A DNA stretch of 64,000 nt from Alloprevotella rava. GTDB taxonomy: Bacteria; Bacteroidota; Bacteroidia; Bacteroidales; Bacteroidaceae. Under the pieces are notes generated by a model. It saw only the letters and a program-made list of their open reading frames with translations. It was not told the origin of the DNA and did no database searches. Position numbers and translations under genes: made by a program. Positions 1-6,996 of this stretch are shown in pieces; position 1 is the first letter of the stretch; every line of letters starts with the position of its first letter. The stretch lies in contig NZ_JACICA010000002.1 of the NCBI RefSeq assembly GCF_014195585.1, positions 1-64,000 on the forward strand, written 5' to 3'.

Positions 1-23
1 TAAATAACAGTAAATAAAAATAT

Positions 24-60
24 GGGGCAACTCCTTTATGAGGAGCTGCCCCTTTTCTTT
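24..60 (+). terminator. Rho-independent terminator of an off-window gene
   Basis: A GGGGCA/TGCCCC outer stem and CTCCT/AGGAG inner stem with one internal mismatch and a short loop are followed by a T-rich run (TTTTCTTTT). It would end a + strand gene lying before the window. The rest of 61-412 holds no gene that I can support, apart from the hisS terminator and one copy of a short AAACCGAATTGGGGTT repeat near 101-116. Confidence 0.7.
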
Positions 61-313
61 TGTACAATTCTTTGCCCTTTGCAAATCTTACCACATCCTT
101 AAACCGAATTGGGGTTCACTAGTCTTCGCTTCTGTGCCTTTCAAATATCAACAAGATTGAAACAACTACACCGTTCAATAATTTAGACAAACAAAGGTGC
201 TGGATATGGGTGTTCCACTATATATTCAAGGAGTGACTTTAGGAAGTTGTTGATAAAAAGCACAGAGAAAATTTCAAATGGGACTATTCCTTTCACTAGA
301 GTTCCTTTATCTA

Positions 314-356
314 AAAACAGCCCCCATACGGAAGTGCGGCGGCACAACGTATGGGG
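314..356 (-). terminator. Terminator of hisS
   Basis: A 9-bp perfect stem (CCCCATACG at 322-330 with CGTATGGGG at 348-356) is followed on the minus strand by a short T run at 314-318. It lies just past the hisS stop codon. Confidence 0.7.
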
Positions 357-412
357 AATGAAATATGTATGAGACGGCGAATTCAACAGAGTCTTACGCC
401 TTCGGATGGAAC

Positions 413-1765
413 TTATCGGATTTTCTCGATGAGCTCTTCAACGGTGAGCGAAGTTTGCTCACCAGTGAGCATATTCTTCAGAGCCACCTTTTTCTCCTGC
501 ATTTCCGTTTCGCCACAAAGGGCCACAAAGGGGATTTGCTGGGCGTTGGCGTAGCTCATCTGCTTCTTCATCTTCACACTGTCGGGGTAAACTTCCGTAG
601 AAATACCGGCAGCGCGCGTTTGACGGGCAAGACTCATGCAATATGCCGCTTCCTTTTCGCCAAAATTGATAAACAAGAGTTGCGCTCCTTGTGCCGTATC
701 CTCGGGATAGAGTTCGAGCTGATTGAGTACGTCATAGATGCGGTCGGCACCAAAGCTGATGCCCACGCCGCTAAGACCTGGCATACCGAAGATACCCGTG
801 AGGTTGTCGTAGCGGCCTCCGCCTGTGATTGAACCTATCTCCACATCGAGCGCCTTCACTTCGAAGATGCAGCCGGTGTAGTAGTTCAAGCCGCGCGCCA
901 AAGTGAGGTCGAGGTCAATCTGATTGACCAGTTCGCCCAGATTATTGAGCACAAACTCCACTTCTGCAACGCCTTTGAGTCCGACCTCTGAACTTGCCAA
1001 CACCTCACGCATCGTTGCGATTTTCTCTGCATTTGTTCCGCTGAGACTGATGATGGGTTGCAGTTTCTCAACGGCCTCTTGTATCAGACCATTGGCGAGC
1101 AATTCGGCATTCACATTGTCGAGACCGATCTTATCGAGTTTGTCGATGGCTACGGTTATATCTACAATTTTCTCGGCTTCGCCAATCACTTCGGCTATAC
1201 CGGAAAGAATCTTGCGGTTATTGATTTTAATGGCCACACGTATGCCAAAGCGGTGAAACACCTCGTCTATGATCTGCATCAGCTCTACTTCGTTGAGCAG
1301 GCTGTCGGAGCCAACCACGTCGGCATCACACTGATAGAACTCTCTGTATCTACCTTTCTGCGGACGGTCGGCACGCCACACAGGCTGAATCTGATAGCGC
1401 TTAAAAGGCATCTGCAATTCCTCGCGGTGCTGCACTACAAAGCGAGCAAAAGGCACTGTCAGATCGTAGCGAAGTCCTTTCTCGCAGAACTTAGCTGCCA
1501 GGTGTCCAACGTTGTGTTCCTCCAATTCGGCCGGCGTCGTTTTGCTCATGAAATCGCCCGAATTGAGGATTTTGAAGAGAAGTTTGTCCCCCTCTTCACC
1601 ATATTTGCCCATCAGCGTGGAAAGGTTCTCCATGGCTGGCGTCTCAATCTGACGGAAACCATAAAGCGCATACACATCGCGAATAGTATTAAAGATATAG
1701 TTGCGCTTTGCCATCTCAACGGGAGAGAAGTCGCGCGTACCTTTAGGAATGCTTGGTTTTGCCAT
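413..1765 (-). CDS. hisS: Histidyl-tRNA synthetase
   Basis: Cytoplasmic class II aminoacyl-tRNA synthetase that charges tRNA-His. The 450-residue product has the family landmarks in order: [12 protein letters not shown], motif 2 ([20 protein letters not shown]), the histidine-binding GLNYYTG segment, GGGRYDNL, motif 3 ([11 protein letters not shown]), and a C-terminal anticodon-binding domain from about residue 355. The open frame runs further upstream, but the extra 113 residues are repeat-derived and hydrophobic. I therefore start at [13 protein letters not shown], the usual HisRS N-terminus, which sits just behind a TATTTTTG -7 box. It is divergent from the CobW gene and ends in its own terminator, so it is probably monocistronic. 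Confidence 0.96.
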   Translation of the reverse strand: MAKPSIPKGTRDFSPVEMAKRNYIFNTIRDVYALYGFRQIETPAMENLSTLMGKYGEEGDKLLFKILNSGDFMSKTTPAELEEHNVGHLAAKFCEKGLRYDLTVPFARFVVQHREELQMPFKRYQIQPVWRADRPQKGRYREFYQCDADVVGSDSLLNEVELMQIIDEVFHRFGIRVAIKINNRKILSGIAEVIGEAEKIVDITVAIDKLDKIGLDNVNAELLANGLIQEAVEKLQPIISLSGTNAEKIATMREVLASSEVGLKGVAEVEFVLNNLGELVNQIDLDLTLARGLNYYTGCIFEVKALDVEIGSITGGGRYDNLTGIFGMPGLSGVGISFGADRIYDVLNQLELYPEDTAQGAQLLFINFGEKEAAYCMSLARQTRAAGISTEVYPDSVKMKKQMSYANAQQIPFVALCGETEMQEKKVALKNMLTGEQTSLTVEELIEKIR

Positions 1766-1787
1766 AAATCTAATTTGTTTTATGGTG

Positions 1788-1795
1788 CAAAAATA
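1788..1795 (-). promoter_or_regulatory. -7 box of the hisS promoter
   Basis: Minus strand TATTTTTG matches the Bacteroidetes TAnnTTTG element and lies about 22 bases before the chosen hisS start. Confidence 0.55.
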
Positions 1796-1999
1796 GTGTA
1801 AAATCAGGGAATTAGGACCACGACAGATAGAAAAAGCACTCCCCCACTCTTTTGGCTCGTACGAATACCTCTCTATGCAATAGATTCTCAGCCAGGAAAG
1901 GTTTGTCAACAAAAGTCTTATTTTTTGATAGTGAGAATCGCGCGAAATCAAAAATGTATGCAATCTATCGCTGCACAGCCTTTCTGAAAACAGGGGTTT

Positions 2000-2100
2000 T
2001 ATAAGGTTGTCCGTGGACAGAATAAGGCTATCGGCCGACATCCTTATTCTGCCAGCTGACGCAATAAGGATATTCTCCAGCGCAATAAGGATACCGATAG
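2000..2100. repeat. Family B intergenic repeat, copy B1
   Basis: Degenerate units of the pattern AATAAGGnTGTCnGnnGAC occur in both orientations: ATAAGGTTGTCCGTGGAC, AATAAGGCTATCGGCCGAC, then inverted CATCCTTATT and GCAATAAGGATATTCTCCAG. It lies in the 637-bp divergent region between hisS and the CobW gene. Its right half is nearly the reverse complement of copy B6 near 54.2 kb. No family A part is attached. Apart from this repeat and the two promoters I see nothing else in 1766-2402. Confidence 0.8.
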
Positions 2101-2368
2101 ACAATTAGACACTTGCGGAACGGAAAAAGAGAAGTGTTTTTCCGAAAAATCTGTTTTCGGCTCTCTTTCTTTGAAAAATCTGATCACTTCTCCTTCACTT
2201 TTTTCAGCAATGATGGATTTTCATGCTATTCTGCCCGCTTCCAGCACTTTTCTGCTTAAATGGCGTTGTCAACAAAAGGACACTTTTTCGCACACGTTTC
2301 CACACCTCTTCGCCCATAAAGTTGGCTGTGAATTTAGGCACACTTTATGCTTTTAGCCATTTTCTACA

Positions 2369-2376
2369 TAACTTTG
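2369..2376 (+). promoter_or_regulatory. -7 box of the CobW-family promoter
   Basis: TAACTTTG matches TAnnTTTG and lies 27 bases before the ATG of the GTPase gene. Confidence 0.55.
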
Positions 2377-2402
2377 CAGAAAGAACAAACAAAACTAAAA
2401 AC

Positions 2403-3623
2403 ATGATAGAACAAACTCCCGTTCTGCTGCTGACAGGCTATCTGGGCAGCGGAAAAACCACGCTCGTCAACCGTATTCTGACGAACAGCAGCGGCATCAA
2501 ATTTGCCGTGATAGTGAACGACATCGGCGAAGTGAACATCGACGCCAATCTCATTGAGAAAGGCGGTATCGTGGGCAAGAAGGACGACAGCCTTGTGGCC
2601 CTTCAGAACGGTTGCATCTGCTGCACGCTGAAGACAGACCTGGTGGAACAAGTTCACGACATTACGAGCCTGAAGAAATTCGACTATATCGTGATTGAGG
2701 CCAGCGGCGTTTGCGAGCCGGCCCCTATCGCGCAAACACTTTGCAGTATTCCCACCATGTATCCAGGTATGGCAAAGGACGGTATCGCCCGCCTGGATTG
2801 CATCGCCACCGTTGTGGACGCGCTTCGCCTGCGCGATGAGTTCAACAGCGGGGAAGACTTGCAGCGCAAAGACATCGGCGAAGAGGACATTGCCAACCTC
2901 GTGATTCAGCAGGTGGAATTCTGCAATATGATTCTTCTCAACAAGGCGTCGGAGGTGAAGCCGGAAGAGTTGGCAAAAATCAAGGAGATTCTGCGCGCAT
3001 TGCAGCCGAAAGCCGAAATCATTGAGTGCGACTACGGCAATGTTGACCTCGACAAACTGCTCAATACTCAGCTCTTTAATTTCAAGACGGTAGCCTCATC
3101 GGCCACATGGTTGGCCGAACTGGAGAAGCCGCAGGAAGAGCACCACGAGGAAGAGGAGGAACACGAACACCATCACCACGAGCACGAGCACCATCACGAG
3201 CATTGCCACCACCATCATCACCACCACGACCACGAAGGTGGCGAAACGGAGGAATACGGCATCGGCACATACGTTTACTATCGTCGTCAGCCGTTCGAAT
3301 TGTCGCTGTTCGACGACTTTGTGGCGCGCCATTGGCCCAAAGGTATCATTCGCACTAAGGGCCTTTGCTGGTTCCGCGATGAGCGCAACACGTGCTACGT
3401 GTTTGAGCAAGCGGGCAAACAGATTGGGCTGAGCAGCATCGGACAGTGGTACGCCACAATGCCCGAGGACGAGCTGCGCGACATGATGGCTCGCGAGCCG
3501 GGCCTGCGCCGCGACTGGGACGAGAAGTATGGCGACCGTATGCAGAAAATTGTCTTTATCGGTCAGCACCTCGACCGCGAGGAAATTGACCGCCTATTGG
3601 ATAAATGCCTCGTGAAGGAATAA
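2403..3623 (+). CDS. CobW/G3E-family metal-chaperone GTPase
   Basis: A cytoplasmic P-loop GTPase of the CobW/ZNG1/YjiA group, which passes metal (often zinc) to client enzymes. The 406-residue product shows Walker A GYLGSGKTT near residue 11, the metal-binding CICC motif near residue 69, and a CobW C-terminal domain from about residue 290 (YYRRQPFELSLFDDFV, GLCWFRDERN). Between the domains, around residues 243-278, is a long Glu/His stretch (HHEEEEEHEHHHH and more) fit to bind several metal ions. The ATG at 2403 was chosen over a longer frame because it starts right at the GTPase fold and follows a good -7 box. The metal cannot be told from sequence. Confidence 0.9.
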   Translation: MIEQTPVLLLTGYLGSGKTTLVNRILTNSSGIKFAVIVNDIGEVNIDANLIEKGGIVGKKDDSLVALQNGCICCTLKTDLVEQVHDITSLKKFDYIVIEASGVCEPAPIAQTLCSIPTMYPGMAKDGIARLDCIATVVDALRLRDEFNSGEDLQRKDIGEEDIANLVIQQVEFCNMILLNKASEVKPEELAKIKEILRALQPKAEIIECDYGNVDLDKLLNTQLFNFKTVASSATWLAELEKPQEEHHEEEEEHEHHHHEHEHHHEHCHHHHHHHDHEGGETEEYGIGTYVYYRRQPFELSLFDDFVARHWPKGIIRTKGLCWFRDERNTCYVFEQAGKQIGLSSIGQWYATMPEDELRDMMAREPGLRRDWDEKYGDRMQKIVFIGQHLDREEIDRLLDKCLVKE

Positions 3624-3683
3624 GCACACAGGCGAGTATAGAAATATCGTTGTGGACTATAAGCTGAGTAAAAAAAGAGGTGA

Positions 3684-3890
3684 CCTTAAACCGAATTGGG
3701 GTTATCATAGCATCAAAAAACTTGCAGAAGTCGTCTGCCATACAAAATATTTCTGTAATTTTGTCTTCGGTGATCATAGCGATTTTTGTTTGTAATTCTA
3801 TGTATATCAACACCTTAAAGTTACAACAAGTTTCGCTAATCACCAAATTTATAGACATTTATAATTCGTCGAACTCACGTTAATTATGTA
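3684..3890 (-). mobile_element. Remnant of an insertion sequence (IS982-like?) with transposase N-terminus
   Basis: On the minus strand, a frame starting at 3858 encodes about 50 residues (with MITEDKITEIF and ADDFCKFFDAM) that resemble the N-terminus of an IS982-type transposase. The frame then runs straight into the short repeat AACCCCAATTCGGTTTAAGG (3684-3704) and into the 3' end of the CobW gene region. Its leader carries AATTCGTCGAACTCACGTTAAT (about 3863-3884), of which a near-identical solo copy lies at about 6942-6963. GGGGTT-ended copies of the other motif lie near 101-117 and 17786-17799. The fragment is non-functional. The family assignment is from memory of similar N-termini and is tentative. 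Confidence 0.5.
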
Positions 3891-4253
3891 ATGACAGGTA
3901 CAAGTAATAATGCAGGGTTCAATTTTGGAAGCGAAACGAATGCTGACGCGAATACTACCTTTGTAGGGAATCTTACTCATGAAGCTATGCATGCTCGGCA
4001 TATAGCTGCATACAATGAAGCAATGGAATATGCGGTCAATTCAGGGACTTTAGATCCTTTTTCCGTAGCAAGACAGTATCTTTTAAATAAAGGATACTCC
4101 TCTGAATTTACTGATATCTTTTTTATAGAAAAAAATGGGAAATGGTCTAAAACAGATGAGAAAACGTTTGATAAAAGAGAGCATGAATACATAAAGAAGT
4201 ACAACCAAGGTGTGTTTAACAATGCCATGAATCAATGGGGAGCACTATACTAA
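3891..4253 (+). CDS. Small HExxH-motif protein, possible toxin/metallopeptidase C-terminal fragment
   Basis: A 120-residue product of AT-rich codons, unlike its GC-richer neighbours. Residues 30-34 read HEAMH, a zinc-peptidase HExxH motif, within LTHEAMHARH; the rest is helical and charged. There is no signal peptide. The reading frame is open a short way back into the IS remnant, so it may be the detached C-terminal domain of a larger protein, such as a polymorphic-toxin metallopeptidase domain, whose front was removed. Two secreted leucine-rich proteins follow at once and could be partners. Function is inferred only from the motif. Confidence 0.45.
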   Translation: MTGTSNNAGFNFGSETNADANTTFVGNLTHEAMHARHIAAYNEAMEYAVNSGTLDPFSVARQYLLNKGYSSEFTDIFFIEKNGKWSKTDEKTFDKREHEYIKKYNQGVFNNAMNQWGALY

Positions 4254-4264
4254 TTTTTTTATTT

Positions 4265-4945
4265 ATGAAACACTTTCTTCCCGCCCTCGCTCTCGCGACC
4301 CTGTGTTTGGGGCTGAGTAGCACGACCGTGAGCGAACAACATCCCAAACTCAAAGCCCTCTACGAAAAGCCTTGGGGCAGTCAGATCGACTATGTCGACC
4401 TCTCCAACGACGGTCTCACGGAGGTGCCACACCTCTCGATGTACGACATCAAAAACCTCAACCTCTCTCACAATCAAATCAAGGAGGTGGCTTTCCGCCG
4501 CCTGCCACATGGCGTTGAGCGTCTCAACTTCTCCCACAACCAACTGGCTGACACCCTTTACTGGGACGCCATCTTCACGCCCCAACTGCGCACCCTCTCG
4601 CTGGCCAACAATGCACTGACGCTCTTTGTGCCCATCATCGCAAATATGGACACGGTGGACTTATCCAACAACCAGTTGCGCCACATCGTGGACATCGTGC
4701 CTTGGGGCGGTGGTCACGGCCCTTTTCTGCTCGACCCTACAGCGTGGAAACACTTGGACGTCAGGGGTAATCCCAACCTCTCTGCCCGAATCCTCTGCTT
4801 CGGCAAGAGCTATCGGCCCAAACACCTCAAAGACATTGCGCACGACGCTGTGGGAGCGAGCAAGGGCTGGATTTACGACGTAGAATCAGGAATGGCTTTG
4901 GCCAAACAATTAGGTATCACCGAAAGATGTGCACGCAATGATTAA
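4265..4945 (+). CDS. Secreted leucine-rich repeat protein 1
   Basis: A 226-residue exported protein with an N-terminal signal (MKHFLPALALATLCLGLSS), then leucine-rich repeats of the form VDLSNDGLTEVPHLSMYDIKN, LNLSHNQIKEVAF, LNFSHNQL, LSLANNALTLF, VDLSNNQLRHIV. The start at 4265 puts the signal peptide at the N-terminus; an upstream in-frame ATG at 4235 overlaps the previous gene. It lies 11 bases after the HExxH ORF and overlaps the next LRR gene by 8 bases, implying co-translation. LRRs usually bind other proteins; the target is unknown. Confidence 0.75.
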   Translation: MKHFLPALALATLCLGLSSTTVSEQHPKLKALYEKPWGSQIDYVDLSNDGLTEVPHLSMYDIKNLNLSHNQIKEVAFRRLPHGVERLNFSHNQLADTLYWDAIFTPQLRTLSLANNALTLFVPIIANMDTVDLSNNQLRHIVDIVPWGGGHGPFLLDPTAWKHLDVRGNPNLSARILCFGKSYRPKHLKDIAHDAVGASKGWIYDVESGMALAKQLGITERCARND

Positions 4946-5570
4946 GAAACGACTCCTCGGCTTTATGAGCTTCTGCGTGGGCATTGCCATGGCATGCTCC
5001 ACGTCCCTCGCTTCGGGCAGCACTACGCCCACAGATGTAGACCGCGTGAAGGGCCTTCAAGCCCTCTATCAGCTCCCGGCAGGAACGCATGTGCGCCACT
5101 GCGACCTCTCCCATAGCAGGCTCACGAAGATGCCCAACCTCTCGATGTACACCATCGATACCCTCGACCTCTCGTACAATGCGCTGCAAGAGATTGCCGA
5201 ACTGCAATTCCCCGAAGATGTCGTGGTCTTAGACCTCTCGCACAATCAGATTGGGGCGAAGGAGAAGGAGGCGAATGTGCGGTTCCACAACGAGATCTTC
5301 CCTCGGCTCACAACCTTGGACATTTCTCACAACAAGATCTTCAGCCTCCTCTATCCCTTGAGGTTGCAGCATCTGAACGTCTCGCACAACGTCCTGAGAT
5401 ACTTGAGGGTCAATGCGACGAGCTGGCAGAACAATCTCCAGTCGCTCGACATCTCACACAACTGGCACTTCGATGGCCTCTTCTACTACGACTTCAAGCT
5501 CATCCCCACCCTTAAGCGCGACTCCTGCGCCCAAGGCCGCGAGTTTGTGTTCGTGAAAGATCTGATGTAA
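4938..5570 (+). CDS. Secreted leucine-rich repeat protein 2
   Basis: A 210-residue paralogue of the preceding protein. A signal peptide (MIKKRLLGFMSFCVGIAMA, with CST possibly serving as a lipobox) is followed by repeats CDLSHSRLTKMPNLSMYTI, LDLSYNALQEI, LDLSHNQIG, LDISHNKIF, LNVSHNVLRY, LDISHNWHF. The shared phrase LSMY(D/T)I shows that the two genes arose by duplication. ATG 4938 overlaps the previous stop codon. It ends about 160 bp before a strong hairpin. Confidence 0.72.
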   Translation: MIKKRLLGFMSFCVGIAMACSTSLASGSTTPTDVDRVKGLQALYQLPAGTHVRHCDLSHSRLTKMPNLSMYTIDTLDLSYNALQEIAELQFPEDVVVLDLSHNQIGAKEKEANVRFHNEIFPRLTTLDISHNKIFSLLYPLRLQHLNVSHNVLRYLRVNATSWQNNLQSLDISHNWHFDGLFYYDFKLIPTLKRDSCAQGREFVFVKDLM

Positions 5571-5733
5571 CACTTATTCATGAGAGGGGTGCTCATTAAA
5601 TGTATACTAAATTATATCTTGCTCCCAAAGAGTTGCGACCCATCGAGAAAAACAAGAGGCCTACATTAAGGTTTAGCAAGGACTGAATACATTCTATAAA
5701 GACGTTTCCGCTTAAATACAATATCTAATTCAC

Positions 5734-5765
5734 TTCTACACTAAGGGAAACCCCTTAGTGTAGAA
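5734..5765. terminator. Perfect 14-bp hairpin
   Basis: TTCTACACTAAGGG (5734-5747) pairs exactly with CCCTTAGTGTAGAA (5752-5765) around a 4-base loop. There is no long T run, so it may be a terminator for the LRR genes or a structured leader for the HlyD stub that starts 15 bases later. Nothing else is seen in 5571-5779. Confidence 0.5.
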
Positions 5766-5779
5766 TAGATAAAAGCTCT

Positions 5780-5860
5780 ATGCCTAACCGTAGCGAAGAA
5801 GTACAAGACATCATTGAACGTATGCCAACGAGATGGTGTATGTGGGTGGCCTTAATAACC
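5780..5860 (+). pseudogene. N-terminal stub of a HlyD-like secretion protein
   Basis: The first 26 or so codons (MPNRSEEVQDIIERMPTRW...) resemble the cytoplasmic N-terminus of Bacteroidales HlyD-family membrane fusion proteins that serve bacteriocin/ABC export, where an (R)SEEVQ(D/E)II segment precedes the single membrane span. Right after MWVALI the frame enters the left terminal inverted repeat of the 11.9-kb island, so the rest of the gene is missing. I could not find its continuation beyond the island's right end. The assignment rests on a short match. Confidence 0.4.
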
Positions 5861-5909
5861 CCAAACTTAATTGAAGGTAAAGTTGTGCACTTTTGTTTGA
5901 CAACGTACA
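5857..5909 (+). repeat. Left terminal inverted repeat of the 11.9-kb island
   Basis: 53 bp beginning AACCCCAAACTTAATT and ending GACAACGTACA. It is the reverse complement of 17694-17746 with a single mismatch. It forms the last codons of the truncated DUF4099 gene and cuts the HlyD-like stub. Confidence 0.85.
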
Positions 5910-6610
5910 AGCTCCACGGTGCGACCGAGATTACCCGTTTCTCTGAGGGCTTTCTTGTCCTCGTCGGTGAAGGTATGCCCGAAGAACTCGCGCTCCAATT
6001 GAGGCTCCTTGCGGATGGCGTGGACAACGGGGATAAACGTACCGTCTCCGGAGGCTTTCAGAGAAAGACGGGCATCGGTGTAAAGGGAGACTTCCCCGAT
6101 TTTGATTGCGATGGGAATAAGCGGAGTTTTGCGGTATTGAAGTAGGTCATCAAGATGCTTGCCCTTTTCGAGACTCTCACGGCTTACGCCCATCTGCTCG
6201 AACTGCTCCCACTTCACCTTGTCGGGATCAATACCTTGAAACGGCTGTTTTTGCTCCCCTGCATAGTCCGAAGGATTGACACGGGCGGAATCCAGCATCT
6301 CTTTATTGGAGGGGACATCCGGTGCTTTGAGCATCTCCGAGAGTACACGGGCACTGGCAACGGCACTCTCAAAAGGCACTTTGAAGAAGTTCAGCGGTGT
6401 GGGATGCTTGAACTGCCGCATGAAGTTGGAAAGAAAGTTCTCCAGCGCATTGCCGTGCTTGTCGAACTTCAGGAAGCTCTGTTCATGCTCGGCGGTGGGC
6501 GGAACGGTTTTTAGTCCGCCTTTCTCGTCCGTACCTGCGACAGCTTTGAGATTTTCGTCCTTCTGATCCTTGACCAAAAGGACTTCTTGGTCTTTGATTT
6601 TTTCGTCCAT
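5867..6610 (-). pseudogene. Truncated DUF4099/DUF3945 protein of conjugative elements
   Basis: 247 residues remain of a protein that in Bacteroidetes conjugative transposons carries a DUF4099 domain followed by DUF3945 repeats. DUF4099 is seen around residues 118-185 (IDPDKVKWEQFEQMGVSRESL, LLQYRKTPLIPIAIKIG, YTDARLSLK). The first DUF3945 motif (HTFTDEDKKALRETGNLGRTVEL) begins at about residue 210, then the frame enters the left inverted repeat and ends. The C-terminal half is therefore lost. In intact elements this gene sits near a topoisomerase gene, which is absent here. Confidence 0.7.
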
Positions 6611-6996
6611 ATTATAATGTATTTAATGGCACCAACAGCGGTGCACGGACAAAGGTAAATCAAAGAAACAGTATATGTTAGAGGGTTGAAATAACTGCGT
6701 ACTTGTGGCTTCGATATGGATAGAAGTGGCATTACAAAAAAGAAAATACCGAACGGGACATGTGCGTGAACATGTCCGTTCGGTAGGAAATCGTATTTAA
6801 TGTAACACGAATTGTATTTGTTTGTGAATGAGATGATGCTGTACCACACGAGTGCTCTATAAATGCATGCCACGAGTGGGGTATAAGCACATCCTGTCTA
6901 TGGAGTATGAAAGCGGTTTCTCACAAGATGAAACAACCGATAAATTCGTCGAACTCACATTAATGTAAAATGCTGTTATCTACGACTTATGTGGGC
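6611..6996. other. Intergenic region with terminator-like hairpin and IS solo end
   Basis: Between the regulator gene and the truncated DUF4099 gene. A long stem (about 6748-6785, TACCGAACGG... with ...TGTCCGTTCGGTA, one bulge) could terminate the regulator transcript on the minus strand. CCACGAGTGGGGTAT near 6871 resembles the palindromes at 16471-16528. AATTCGTCGAACTCAC at about 6942-6957 matches the leader of the IS remnant near 3.86 kb. Confidence 0.5.

Noticed and set aside
365-832. 155-codon + strand frame inside hisS
   Set aside because: Antisense to the conserved anticodon-binding region of hisS and without any motif.
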